From Durusdinium trenchii (Eukaryota; Sar; Dinophyceae; Suessiales; Symbiodiniaceae), in assembly GCA_963970005.1 (NCBI GenBank), contig CAXAMN010023373.1, positions 271,745 to 335,744 of the forward strand: a stretch of 64,000 bases of DNA. The letters are read 5' to 3'. The notes beneath the pieces are model-generated. The model searched no databases. It was not told where the DNA came from and worked only from the letters and a program-made list of their open reading frames with translations. Shown here piece by piece: positions 34,852 to 45,982 of this stretch (its first letter is position 1; each line of letters opens with the position of its first letter). The translations under genes were made by a program, and so were the position numbers.

Positions 34852-34929
34852 CCGGTGAAAGGGAGTGTTGAATCTGAAGCACTTCCAAAGTCATTGTCCA
34901 TCAGAGTTGGTTCTTCTGAGGGCGTGGAC

Positions 34930-35783
34930 ATCATCAAATATCCTAGGCATATGGCGTCCATTTTGCAGGGCCGCAAGCGATGGACCACATTTGCTGTTCT
35001 GTTGCTTGCACATGCTTGGTCTGCGTGCCAGCATTCCCCCTATTCCGTCCTGAACATGTCTCCGCTCAGGGCTTCCATGAACATGTTCTTGGCTCTTTTC
35101 TTGATCTCGCCTTGGTATATTCGGCGCATCTTCATGACATTTTCGTCATAGAACAATCTCTGTTCACGAAATCTCTTCTCTGATTGGTCCTTGATGGATT
35201 TGCACACGTTGTTCACTCGGAGGATCTGATTTCTCAGGGCGGCATTTTCATCTTCTAGGATTTTTTCTCGCCTTCGGAGTTCGACCAGTGTTAAGAGTGG
35301 TCGGTCCTCGTTCGTCTGGGCGTAGTTGTCGGTGGTGTCATTCTTGCTCTGTGCTGTCGTAGGTGGTGGCAAGGACCTGTTTCTTATCCAGGTGGTAATC
35401 AGAAGGTGCCAGAGCAGGTTGGCTATCAGAGCTATTGCGAGAGTGAAAAGGATGAGGAATACAAATTTGTTGTTGTCTATGTTGTCTATTGTTGTATTGT
35501 ATGTTGTTTGTACCATTGTTGTGGAGATCATTGATGCCATCATTGCTGTTTGGGCAGCCTTCTTCGGAATGGCACACCTCATCTGGCTTTGCCTTCGTTG
35601 CTGCAGCGTTTTCTTCTTGGAGGCTGTAAAGTTTGGGTCTGGCCTTAGGCAAGTGACGTGTGTTCTCAGTCGTTGAGCTAACAGGTTTGCTGCTGTGTTC
35701 TTTGTCATATCATCAGCGTATTGGAGTTCGCTGGAGACCCAGGAGGTTATTGGTCCTGTGCATGACAGCTTGTCACGGGTCAC
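34930..35783 (-). pseudogene. Element B: RNase H tail + TM + coiled coil + His/Cys module
   Basis: The frame continues directly from the RNase H C-terminus (SSELQYADDMTKNTAANLLA). It then passes a Met/Thr-rich segment (QTAMMASMISTTMVQTT), a transmembrane helix (FVFLILFTLAIALIANLLWH) and a charged coiled coil (ELRRREKILEDENAALRNQI). After a stop at 35040-35042 it reaches, in the same frame, ECWHADQACASNRT and RLRPCKMDAIC. RNase H and the module share one frame, so in this lineage the module is a C-terminal extension of Pol. Matching parts occur in element A. Function unknown; membrane anchoring of Pol or an envelope-like role are both conceivable. Confidence 0.7.
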
Positions 35784-36338
35784 TAAGCCCTCTATGTTTG
35801 TTTGCTTGTCTGTCTGCGATGCTATCTGCAGATCTTGTTTTGTTAGTAGGTCCTATAATGCTTTGGCATCCACGATGAGTCGTGGATTGTGTTGCAGCTT
35901 GGGTGTATGATTGTCCTCCAAAACGAAGTGTGGTGACCATATCAATCTCCAGAAGACCGTGGCGTAGAGCAGGGCGTCTGAGGCTTCTGAAGCTGCCTGG
36001 CTCTCTGCAGCTAGACTTGACCTAACTACTCTCGGTAGCTTCCAGCTTCTCCAGTCAATGAGGTGGTATCCACCTTCTTGACCTGTGGTGACGGAGTGGT
36101 GGATCAGGAGGATGAATTGTCCTCCCTGTGAGGTCAGGTCATGTCTGTTAGCGAAGGCTGTATCGCTGTATGCGATCAGTGTCAAGTCTTGTGGTTTGCC
36201 AATCTTTTGGAATTTGAATCCCACATCGTTGTATTGTTTGGCGAATCTCAGGCACTTATTTGCCGGAGGATGGAGGTGATTGCCTTGTTGGGGTTGATTG
36301 TGGCTTGTAGATGTGGGCTGCTTTGTGTGGCTGGTCAC
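35784..36338 (-). pseudogene. Element B RNase H domain
   Basis: The copia-type signature is visible: AYSDTAFANRHDLTSQGG (first Asp), HLIDWRSWKLPRVVRSSLAA followed by ESQA (Glu), and LIVDAKAL. The frame stops at 35853-35855 where element A has a Tyr codon, then continues in frame into the next segment. Inactive as it stands. Confidence 0.8.
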
Positions 36339-36966
36339 TGTAGTGCTCCCACCAAGCCTCTGAGCATGGTTCGTTCTTTCTCCGTGACCGGTTGGTCGGT
36401 ATTGGAGATGTCCTCAAAGGATATATGGGCTTTTGCTTTGTCAAGTAGCTGGTGTGTTGCAGCTCATAGTGGTGCTGGTTGATCCGTTGGATCTTGGCGC
36501 CGCAGTACTCAATGTTTGAGTCCTGCTCCCAGGTGCGGAAGGTGAAGCTTTGCTTCATCTGTGAACCAATTTTTGCAATACAATGTCGTCCATGTTGCCG
36601 CAACCTAGGATGTCATCCTCATTGCTCCTCTGGGGCTTCATAATTGTAGACCATGAACAGGCAGGGGTCAAGAGGATGGACCACTGCCCCAAATTTGATC
36701 ATTCTTTCGCGAATTTCATTATACCAGGCTCTTGGAGCGTCGCACAGACCGTCAATGGGCTTGCGAAGTTGCATGAGTGCTTTGTCACCGTCCTGGTCCT
36801 TAATGTAAATCATCTTTCTGGCATCAGCTGTTGACTTGATCCAGAGGGTCCTGTGGCTTGGATGCACCTTGCCTTGCAAGAAAGCAATATTGACATTTCC
36901 TGAAAAGGTGCTCCAGCCAGTGTTGGCAGCTAGGGACATGATGTAGTTTCGTCCCATTCTAGACAA
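36256..36966 (-). pseudogene. Element B reverse transcriptase fragments
   Basis: Copia RT is recognisable (RKPIDGLCDAPRAWYNEIRE, HPLDPCLFMVYN). The first catalytic Asp region reads NVNIAFLQG, where element A has DVATAFLQG, so Asp is replaced by Asn (a G-to-A change). A stop at about 36604-36618 and a frameshift to RNase H follow. Non-functional. Confidence 0.8.
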
Positions 36967-37071
36967 TATGGGGGCGTCCGTATGGAGTTGCCCACTCCAA
37001 GCATCTGGGTCTCGAAACCCCTGGGTGATAAGCCTGGCCTTGGCTCTGGGTTCACCGCTGGGCCATTTGGA

Positions 37072-37535
37072 TCACTTCAAGATGAAGTGATCGGAGGAGA
37101 TGCTACCATCATCATAGACCAATTCCCAGACATCAATTTGGAAGAAATTTTCAAATTCTTTATGTTTTGCTGTTGCAAAAGCTAGCTTGTCTTCCAGATT
37201 CATGTGGCATTCATTGAATTGATCTTTTCTAGCTTTCATATTCTTGGGTCGTGGTGGTTGTTGTGCTATGTAGGCCTGTTCTATTTGTTTTGATTCCATG
37301 ATTGGTACCCATTGTTGCTATTGTAGAAGGTTTGTTTGGCCAATAGTCGGTAGGTCGAGAGGATTTTGAAGGAGGTTTGATCAGTCCACGTCAGTGGGAG
37401 ATGGCCGTCCTTCTTCTGTTTCCAGCGGTCGTATTTGTTGAGGTTGTCACTGCCTTGGATTTGTCGATCCTTGCTGAGGTAATGCAAAACAAATAGATAT
37501 CCTGTTGTCGGGTCTGCTGGGTCAAACAATTGGTT
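37072..37535 (-). pseudogene. Element B integrase-RT linker remnant
   Basis: Two overlapping frames hold FDPADPTTGYLFVLHYLSKD and KLAFATAKHKEFENFFQ...VWELV, matching by position the linker just before RT in element A (RLAFVEGKKSELSSIFENGV). It is the most 5' recognisable part of element B. Confidence 0.65.
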
Positions 37536-37559
37536 CCCTGAAAAAAACCTATTACCTTA

Positions 37560-38225
37560 AATAAATAGATTATAAATATCCTAAACACAAAACGAAAACA
37601 CGCACAACAACTCACAAGCAACGCGAAAACACTCGCACACCGTTTATGCACATTTTCTGGGCCTTAAGCCAAAATTAAATACAAAAAGGCGGTGATTCCT
37701 CCACATAAATTATTCCCATACGAAACATTGAAAATGTCAAATTTAAATACATATAATCATGCCCCAAATTATTCAAGAAATTTTGTTCACAAAATTTTCA
37801 AACATTATTTATTCCATGAGCTATATTCTCCAAAGGTCGCAAGGAACGTTTCATTGAAAATATTTTTTCTTAAAAAATCCTAAGGAATATCATCAATTTA
37901 TCATTTCCCAATTTCCTTCAACGATCCAATTTCAAACCCCTATAGTTCTACATTAATTGTCAAATTATAAATAGATGAAAAAGGCAATTCATCGTAATTA
38001 CTAAATATATCCATATAACAATATTTAATCCTTTCAAAATTAATATATTTCTAAAATATGCATTTTTTTTATCTAATTTCCCAAATAATTTAAACAAATA
38101 AATAAATAAATTCTAAACATAATTGCAAAAATATCTATAATTATATATAATATTGTTATTATTTCCTATTTTCCATATTATTTATTTAAATATTTTTAAT
38201 ATTAATATAATCTATAATTATTTAT
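37560..38225. other. AT-rich island 2, left part
   Basis: AT-rich DNA flanking element A. With 46208-46560 it forms one island of about 1 kb into which element A inserted. The left margin (GGGCCTTAAGCCAAAATT at about 37659) is close to the reverse complement of the right margin (AATTTTGGCCTTATGGTC at about 46532), so the island may itself be a MITE-like element. No ORF. Confidence 0.6.
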
Positions 38226-38450
38226 TGTGAAAACACGGGAACACGAAAGGAGATCAAACCGAATTCACCGTCGATGCGGAACGCTCTAAGTTTCCGTCTG
38301 TAGTAAAGGGACCTTTTCTCTTCAAGATCTAGTACGGGCGGCCACGTCATGTGGCTCAAGCGCGCTGTGAGGGAGCGGCGCGGCGAGTGCAAACTCGAAC
38401 GCAGTCATCATCAAATGACTTCAACTCATGTCTATTGCTCGAAATTCACA
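38226..38450 (-). repeat. Element A LTR (3' LTR on coding strand)
   Basis: 225 bp, TGTGAAAACACG to GAAATTCACA on the plus strand. It aligns without gaps to 45983-46207. It is the more GC-rich of the two copies. Just inside it the coding strand reads CTTTTCCACCAG, not a typical polypurine tract; element B has the matching CCCTTTCACCGG. Confidence 0.9.
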
Positions 38451-38491
38451 CTGGTGGAAAAGTAAGAATTTTTGACCTTAGGTCAAGTCTT

Positions 38492-39171
38492 TCACCAGCG
38501 ATCCTTTTCGATCTGCTTCTCACAGATCTTACAACTCTCTATGGCCGTCTGGCCAGATGCGTTGTGGAATGCTGGACACTGTGGGTCTACATGGAACTTT
38601 CCACGTGTGGTCATGAAAACTTCCTTCGGGATCAAAGTTTCTCTGCAGTTCTGGATTCTGCGGTGCTCTTGCTGTAGGACATGGTGTTGGCCTTGTAGGC
38701 TTTGGACGGCTTGAACTGTGCTGCTTCTCTCAAACCAACTTCATATTCATCCATTCGATCATCTTGTCGATGAACTTCAGCTTCCAGGTCGTTGATCCTG
38801 TGCTGGAGCATTGCATTCGCTTCAATGTGTTCTTTCACTTCATTTTTCAATCTTTCATTCTCTTCACGAAGTCGGGTCGGCACCAGCTTTTGAAGTTGTT
38901 CTGTCGTTTGGGCGGAACTTTCTGTGGTTTCCACCTCATGGCTCTCTTCATTTTCCTTGTCCATCAAATTCTGGGACTTCTCATCGTTCATCACCTTGCC
39001 GATGACATTCACAAGGGCCTTGAGCATCTTCATGCAAGCTTGAGAGGCACCAAAAAGGGCGAGTGCAGTAAACAGCATGAAAACATAAATGTTGCAGGTC
39101 TCGTTGGTCTCACCTGTTTCACTTGCTGCTTGTGCTACACTTGATGATCCCAAGATGATCATCATTGCCAA
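38492..39171 (-). pseudogene. Element A 3' module: TM + coiled coil + His/Cys motif
   Basis: The ATG at 39165 overlaps the RNase H stop (ATGA). From there: a short hydrophobic start (MMIILGSSSVAQAA), a transmembrane helix (NIYVFMLFTALALFGASQA, residues about 26-44), an acidic linker, a coiled coil (EENERLKNEVKEHIEANAML to DRMDEYE), and a stop at 38632. In another frame the DNA continues to 38492 with EVFMTTRGKFHVDPQCPAF and ESCKICEKQIEKDRW: a His-x4-Cys ... Cys-x2-Cys pattern typical of small zinc-binding modules. The same three parts follow RNase H in element B, so this is an element-encoded domain. The split frames in A are probably decay. About 180-220 residues. Function unknown. Confidence 0.7.
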
Positions 39172-40040
39172 TCCTCTTCGGGCTTCAGCTCTTTTGTCAA
39201 TGCATTGCGGCGTGCATTGTCATGTCGCTCTTTTGAATTTTTCTTCTTGGCAGCGGTGAAGCTCTGGTCGGACTGGAGGGTGAACATGTGTGTTCGTAGG
39301 CGGTCTGCCATGAGCTGCCTTGAAGCCACTTTTGTAAGGCCGTCAGCCAGTTGAAACTCACTGGACATCCACTTTAGGAGGCATCCTGTTGTAGTCATCT
39401 TTTCTTTGATCACCAAGGCCTCGATCTGGGTGCGTTTGTCCCCAGTCAACTGCGGGGCTTCGCTTTTGAGGCAGTCATATAGGGCTTTGGCATCGACCAC
39501 AAGTGCACACGGTAGTCGACCAGTTCTCTCATCCACATTTGAGGTGGTGAATGAGCTGTTGACACATCCCTTCCAAAACAATTGGATGTACTCGAGGGAA
39601 TCCATGGCAGCATTGCAAGCTTGGGACTCGGAGTTCAAACTGCTTCTGCTGATTCGTGGCAACTTGTATGATCTCCAATCGAGGATGACAAATTTGAAAT
39701 CGCCACTCTTGTGCAGAACGTCCTTGTGGGACAGCAGGATGAAGTATCCTCCTTGGCTCAAGTGATCGGGGCGGACACCCCATGCAGCGTCACTGACAGC
39801 GGTCAAACATAGTTCATTCAAATCACCCAATCTTGTGAACTGTAGGGAGGCGTCCTTGTTGTTCTTGGCAAACCTGAGTGCTTTGTTTGCGGCTTTTGCT
39901 ATGGACTCTGTTGCACCATTGATGCTACCACAAAGCAGGGAGATTGAAGCGCTCAAGTGCGGCATCGACTGTGTTGATGGCCATTGTAGTGCTCCCAACA
40001 GTCCTCGGAGTGCTGACACTTCTTTTGGAGAGAGGATCAT
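39162..40040 (-). pseudogene. Element A RNase H domain
   Basis: The frame holds all copia RNase H marks: TAVSDAAWGVRPDHLSQGGY (Asp), VILDWRSYKLPRISRSSL then SESQA (Glu), ALVVDAKALYDCL (Asp), and the tail SSEFQLADGLTKVASRQ. A one-base frame break at about 40035 separates it from RT. Normal product: the RNA-degrading domain of Pol during reverse transcription. Confidence 0.9.
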
Positions 40041-40800
40041 GGTCTCCTTTTGGCGTCGTTGTCAGAGGTTTCACTCCAGGGATGTAGTCTTCCTGGTGCA
40101 ATTGCCATGTTTGTTCACCAGTCTTCTTTAGTTTGCAGCCACAAAATTCAAGTTGTTTGCCTTCTGCCTCTTCACTCCAATGCTTGAAGTCGAAGGTCTT
40201 GTGAAGATCACCTTTGACCTTTTGGTACATCGATGAGCTTGGATCGCCTGCACCTAGCATGTCATCAACGTGGAGGCCAATCAAACATACCAAGCGGTTA
40301 TTCTCATCGAACAGTCGGAAGAGGCAACATTCGAGGGGATGAGGTGCAAATCCCAACTGTCGAAGCTTCCTGGTTGCAACTTTGTACCATTCACGTGGTG
40401 CGTCAGCTTGACCATAAAGCGGCTTCTTCAACTTCATCAACGCTCCACTCTCCAAGTTCAACATTTTGCAGGCATCATGAGGAAGCTTTGCCCACAACTG
40501 GCGAGATTGAGGATCGCCTTGGAGGAATGCTGTTGCAACATCGCTCACCCACTTTTCCCAATTTTCATTGCATGCGATGGCCAACAAAGTTTGGCGAGCT
40601 GTTCGGCACAAAGTAGGACTGCTTGTTTCCAACTTCCCTTCAAGAAGGTCAGGGTCATTGAACCCTTGGACGAGGCGTGCTTTTGCTCGTTGTTCACCTT
40701 CTGCTCCAGTGCGCCAAGCGAGAACCCATCTTGCTCGAAGTATGCGATCTGGAGCGACATTGTGTGGATGTAGTAACCTCCCAAACACCATTCTCGAAGA
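39925..40800 (-). pseudogene. Element A reverse transcriptase domain
   Basis: The copia RT core is clear: ILRARWVLAWRTGAEGEQRA, the first catalytic Asp in VSDVATAFLQG, KKPLYGQADAPREWY, and the active-site pair in IGLHVDDMLGAGD (HVDD instead of YVDD). The domain lies out of frame with the upstream polyprotein (break near 40785, after ENGVWEV) and with RNase H. Catalytic residues are preserved despite the frame breaks, which points to late inactivation. Confidence 0.9.
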
Positions 40801-43800
40801 TCGAGCTAAGTTCACTTTTCTTGCCTTCAACGAATGCGAGACGATCTTCCCAGGAGAGCTTCTTCTCATCAACATTGGAGGGTGTTGGCTTCTTCTTTGG
40901 TGCAGTGACTGCAGCCCAAATATGCCCACGGCATCGCAGCGTCCAACGGGTGTTGAGCGTGTCCTTGAGATCACCAGCATAGGGCAGGTGTCGGCTCTGC
41001 GCTGCTTCTTTTGTGAGCGGGAAGAGAGTTTTGCCAACCCATTGATCCTTGCCAATTGAGTAGGTCTCCTTGTTGTTCACAAAAACTTGGCGAGATCCAT
41101 TTGGCAGGGTCAAACCAGTTGTTGATTGAAGTTCTTCTGCTGCTGCTGGAAGTGGTGCTTCTTCGGAAGTGAAGGTGGAGTTTCTAGACCACACATGGTT
41201 GCGAACAAGAAAGCCGTCTTCAAAACTCCAATAGTCTTTTGTTTCACCCAGCACGAACTCTCCGGTGGCCTTGTCGAACGTCCAGCCTTCCACCAAGTTG
41301 TTGAGGCTGTGGATATTCATAGTGTCATCAAGGGCCAGGAGGTCGGTGTCAACTTGCAAATCTTCTTCCTGTGGTCTTCGGACTCTCTTGTCTCTATGCT
41401 CTTCTGTTGGCTCAGTGATGGGAACCACTGGATGAACTCGTCGAGCTTGTATGGTTTCTTGTTGATCAAATCGGCGACGACGTTCTTCAAAGGTTTCTTG
41501 AGAGCCGGCTGGTTGAGCATATAATGGATCAAGCTCCCACTCCGGATCAGGATCTGGCTCTGCCACTGACGGTGACACATGTTGTTGTGGTTCGTCAAGA
41601 TCTTGATCTTCAGGAACTGGTGGAAGTTGACCTGGGTCCATTGGTACATCAGGTTCTCCAACAGGATGCTCGGGAGGTTCATTATGACCTGGTGATTCAC
41701 TTTGACCATGAGGTTCGTTCGGAGCTGGAGGTTCTGAAGCATCTCCTTGATTGAGAGGCGTTTGATGGTGTTCATTTTGAAGTGGTTCCAAGTCAATGTT
41801 TACCTCAGGAGCCAAGAGTTCTTCAGCCTCTGCGTGGTCAGGGTCCATGTCGTCTAGACTTTGGCGATTGGTTCTTTCGAGATCGATGATGCGGACGACA
41901 CGTCGCTGTCGGAGTCCTTCCATTGCTTGGATTGCACGCTCTGTGGAGCCAATGGAGCCTTGCAGGTTCGGAAGCTTCCTGACATGCTGCTTGCCAGCTC
42001 TCAACAACGAAGTTCCGTGTGCAATCCAGTAGGTGTCAACCACATTGGTGTCAGGATCTCGCTGAACAGCTAGAACCACTGCTGGACCACGCCATTGAAT
42101 TGTGTGGAACCGATCATTGGATTCTCTCCAGTAGAGGTATCGTTCTCCTGGAGATAGGTCTTCGTTTTGGCCAGTGAACCTTCTCAGCAATGCTCTTCTG
42201 AGCTTGACGTCAATTTCCGCTTTGGCGCATGCGGCATGGGCACTTGCTCGTAGTTGAAGCTTCTTGTACAGCCGTTCTTGTTCAGTCGTTTGTAGCTGAA
42301 GAGGTGAGGTGCGTTCATCACTCAGCAAACCAGGCACATTGGGTTGCCTGCCATGAGCCAATTGACACGGTGTGTAGCCGTTGACAAAGGTGTTGTTGTT
42401 CAAGGAGGGGACAATCCAATTCAAGGCATCTTGGAGTCCAACAAGTCCTGTCAATTGGTGCTCACGGATGAAGACAGCAAGACCTTTTCGAAGAAGTTGA
42501 TGTCGTCGTTCAACAATGCTTGTTCTTGTGTGGTCTTGCCCTGGTGAAATTCTCATTTCAATGCCATGTTCTTCAGCCCATTTCATTGAGTTGTCGCTTG
42601 CCCAACCGGTGGCCTCATCGACAAAGAGACGTTCTGGAGGGCCATGATGTCGGATCCAACCTCGTTCAAAGGCTTTTTGTAGTGAAGGACCTTGCTCATC
42701 AGGGACGGTTCGGGCACTCATGAACCGAGTTGCTTCATCAACCATGACGAGGATGGGGATCTTCTTGCCCTTCCGCTTGGTGGCTCCGTCAGGATCCTCA
42801 CTCACGAGGTCATACCACATCACATCAGCTTGTACGTGGGTGTTAAAGTTCTCTGCTCTGCTGAGATGAGCTGGAGCTGCACCTTTGCGGACTGCAAAGT
42901 TCTTGCAATATGGACATTCCAGATCTTCGGCTGCCTTGATGATCTTTTCACCACATCCACGTTGGCGAAGGAGAGAAACTAGAAGTTCTTTTCGTGGATG
43001 TCCAAGATTGCGATGAAGACGGAATGCTAATCTTGCTGCTTCCGATCCATGGGTGGTGGCCAACTTTCGAAGAACACCAGTCAACTCTTGTTCATCGCCA
43101 TCTCCAGCAGCAAAAGTCTGTTCTTCAAGTCCTTCAGGCTGAACGAGGGCATGTGCTATATGCTGTGCCATCTTGACGGGATAGTCCTCAGCCTTGTGAC
43201 ATCGGTTGCTGCCTTCGAGGGTTTGGTGCATGTGATCACCACTGCATCTCTTGGACATTCGACGGACCATTGCCAACTTTGTTGTTTGAAGAGCTGTTGG
43301 CTTCTTGATGGGCATCTCTTCGTGGTTGTCGTTCATAGTGGTTGCGCCATACTCACATTGATCAAAAATAACCTTGTAGCCAGGGAGGTTGGCGAAAGCT
43401 GGAGTTTTCCAGGACAGCGCGTGAGCTGGATGCTCGATGTGAGCGTGTGAACCTCGGCGCACCTGTCCAAGATAAGCACGACGGCAGAACTTGAGATGCT
43501 TTTCATGGTCTTCTTGTCGGCGAGCTTTGAGGTGAAGCCGATCATCTTCCGTTTTGACGTTGATGTTCTGCATGGTGCTCCATAGTGTGCATTTTGGACT
43601 CAGCCACATTTCATCAGGCGCTTCTTCATCAGCTAGCTGCAGGAAGGCACGACGGTCGGCTGCTTTGTTGAAGTTCCAGCCATCTTCAAGTCCAAATCGT
43701 CGAACTTTGGCACCAAGTCGTTGACATTCTTTGGTGACATTGCCACGTCCGACATAGACTTCCCAGACCACTGGCTGTCGGTCAGGTTGGTGATCACGGG

Positions 43801-45487
43801 CATGAAGGACTTCACGTTGTAGTCGTCTTTCTTCCTTGCAGATCTGTTCCAACACCATGTTCCAAAAACCGCGAAGTGACTCTTGGTTCTTTTCTTTCTC
43901 ACCTTCTTGAGGAGGTGATTCCAGGTTTTCAGCCGTAAAGACCGTGGAGGGCTTGAAGGTCTTTTCCAGGTTGCTCTTGATGCAACTGAAGCGACTCTGG
44001 GCCTTCATGTCTTCAATGAAGTCGTCGAAGCGAAGGATCTCATGGTGGTCATCCTCAGTTCGAAGGTCGAACTGATGGTTGTTGAACTGCATTGGACCAG
44101 CTTCTTTGCGAGCTAGCCTCATGAGCATAGTGTTTTGGCGTCCTTTCTCAATTGGAAGCCAATCACTGCCAAGGATTTGCATCTTGTAGGCTCCGAAGTC
44201 GACAACTGCTTGAAGCTTTTCCATCACTGGTCTCCCAAGGAGGGGAGGTGTGGCTCCGAAGATGATGTAGGCCTGAATGAAGCCTGCCTTGCCGTTGATG
44301 TACGTGGGCACGGACAAGAGCCATCTTGCGTGACCACTGGCGTCTCCTCCAAACTTGAAGTGTTTGCTGCACTTCTTGAACTCCAGTCGTGAGAGATCAA
44401 CTCCAAGAAGCTGCAACCAAGCCAGGTAGCGAAGGATGTACTCCGTGCCGATCAGGAAGCTGGATGCTCCTTGATCCTGTATTGCCATCTCTGGAGGGAC
44501 CAACCATTCGTGCTCAGACACGAGGACATCTGAGCTGCTGTAGGCGTCTTCGCACTCAAAGAACTCTTCACAGTCATAGAACTCGACTTGGATTGTGTCA
44601 TTCACAAGGGTCATGACATTCTCATGAGGGGTGGCATTCTCACAAATCATGACATTCTCAGAGGCGGTGACATTCTCACAAGCCATGACATTCTTTGGAG
44701 AGGTGTCATTCTCACAGGCCATGACATTCTCAAAAAGAACCATGCCAGTGAGGAGAGGATCTGATTCCTCCAAAGTTCTCTTCTTTGCTGAGGTCGGGGT
44801 CGTGCTAGAGCTTGCTGCCTTGCATTGCGAGGCAAAGTGTCCAGGCTTGCCACATCGGTGACACACCATTGCATCACGTGCACGAGCTTTTCCTTGTGGT
44901 CCTTTTCCTTGTGGTGCTTTGGACTTTGATTTCCCCTTTTTCCCACGTCCTTTCGGATTCTTTCCACCTGAGCTGCTGTTGGCGTTGGCCATGACGGGGA
45001 GCTGGTTCTTGTCGACCATAGCAACCACTGGATAGAAACCACGTGAGCGCTTGAGTTCAAGCACCCGTTGTTTGGCATCAGTGTAAGCTGCCATTGCCAT
45101 GTCATACTCTTCGGTATCGAAGATCGTGTCCTCATCGGTGTGATGGAGGTATGCCACATCTTCTGGGTCATCAACGAGGTCGTACTCCTGGTCATACCAT
45201 TCATCAGCTTCATAGAAAGCATCTTCATCGGGCTCATAGTCTTCTGTCCAGTCATCCTGTTCCCAAAGCTCATCGTCCTCAGCCATGTGGATGAGTTGGC
45301 GGGATTTCCATCGTCCTTGGAAGCTTTGGTTCTGAGCTCGTCGGACTGCAGGTTGGTGGACATGCTTGTAGTCTTGTCCGAGGATCATGTACATGGACTT
45401 CTCGATATTGTTGAGGGACATGTCGGTGCCGGTCTGTGTATAGATCATCTGTTGTTGATCTTTACTCAAGCCAGCTTTTCTCAACAA
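40694..45487 (-). pseudogene. Element A Gag C-term - protease - integrase polyprotein
   Basis: 1597 codons. Order: Gag with an acidic region and a CCHC zinc knuckle (CHRCGKPGHFASQC, about 44825-44870), preceded by a Lys/Gly-rich nucleic-acid-binding stretch. Next is a retropepsin-like protease around MAIQDQGASSFLIG, with DQGA where DTGA or DSGA is usual, and LLGRPVMEKLQ. Then the integrase: HHCC finger (HRNLGHP to CPYC), and Asp, Asp, Glu in VQADVMWYD, LFVDEATGW and SIVERRHQLL. A Pro/Glu-rich linker ends the frame with SIFENGVWEV. Between Gag and protease lies a 10-residue tandem repeat of ENVMACENDTS type. After ENGVWEV the frame is wrong and stops at 40694. Confidence 0.9.
44590..44740 (-). 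repeat. In-frame tandem repeat in Gag-Pol spacer
   Basis: About seven degenerate copies of a 21-24 bp unit (ATGACATTCTCACAAG type on the plus strand) encode NVMACEN/NVMICEN-like peptides between the zinc knuckle and the protease. Likely a flexible spacer that expands and contracts. Confidence 0.8.
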
Positions 45488-45967
45488 CAGCCAACCAGCG
45501 ACCTGCTCGGGGAGCGATATCTTATACTTTTGAAGTTCTCGAAGGGATTACTGGTGCTCAGTGCAGAACTCAAGGAGCGATTGCCCAACTCGACGTTGCG
45601 TCTTGTAGAAGTACTTCTCGAATGCGTCGGGCATTTCAACCCGATCATCATACTGCCATTGGGCGTCCAGCCTCTGCAAAATGCTCTTGAGGCCATCGTC
45701 CTTCTCGAGGGCGTCGAGGTCCAGGTCCAGGTCCTCGCATTGGCGCCAGCTTGCACCTTCCAAGATCGACAGGACTGACAGACCTGTCTCATTTGCTCTT
45801 CCTTGGATCGCCTGGCGGCGGGCGAACAGCAGGATCCTCTTACGCCACTCTCGGTAGCCGGTCATCGTGTTGTCGAAGCGCGGGATGTAACTTCTTTCAT
45901 CTTTTCCAAAGATGGTCTTCTCGGTTTGACCATTTGCTTGCGAGCTTCCCTTCGGGGATCGAGACAT
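45488..45967 (-). pseudogene. Element A Gag N-terminus with premature stop
   Basis: The ATG at 45967-45965 begins MSRSPKGSSQANGQTEKTIF, followed by FDNTMTGYREWRKRILLFAR, a copia-type Gag start. TAA at 45550-45548 interrupts (LLEFCTEHQ), but the same frame continues with SLRELQKYKISLPEQVAG into the long polyprotein. A single substitution therefore explains the break; C-to-T from CAA is the simplest path. Confidence 0.85.
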
Positions 45968-45982
45968 GGCCTCCGCTCCCAA
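45968..45982 (-). promoter_or_regulatory. Candidate primer-binding site
   Basis: The coding strand immediately inside the 5' LTR reads TTGGGAGCGGAGGCC. TGG one base after the LTR is the usual start of a tRNA-complementary PBS, but the match does not correspond to the initiator-Met PBS common in copia, and no tRNA partner could be tested. Confidence 0.3.

Larger units (their letters stand above)
34623..37535 (-). mobile_element. Ty1/copia element B, 5'-truncated relic
   Basis: Minus-strand fragments in order: integrase-RT linker (37535-37072), RT (36966-36256, frame broken by stops), RNase H (36338-35853), and a C-terminal membrane/coiled-coil module (to about 34930). Gag, protease and integrase are missing. 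The element abuts AT-rich DNA at 37.54 kb, so it is truncated or its 5' half has decayed. The sequence differs strongly from element A, so the two are distinct lineages. Confidence 0.85.

Noticed and set aside
38226-38450. GGCTCAAG in the LTR as a relict spliced leader
   Set aside because: Only 8 bases match the dinoflagellate spliced-leader end; too short to support trans-splicing retroposition.
38632-39171. Treating the 3' frame of element A as a separate host gene
   Set aside because: It overlaps the RNase H stop, lies inside the LTRs, and its counterpart in element B is fused in frame to RNase H.
41126-45778. Plus-strand frames across element A
   Set aside because: Shadows of the minus-strand Gag-Pol frames, which carry all diagnostic motifs.
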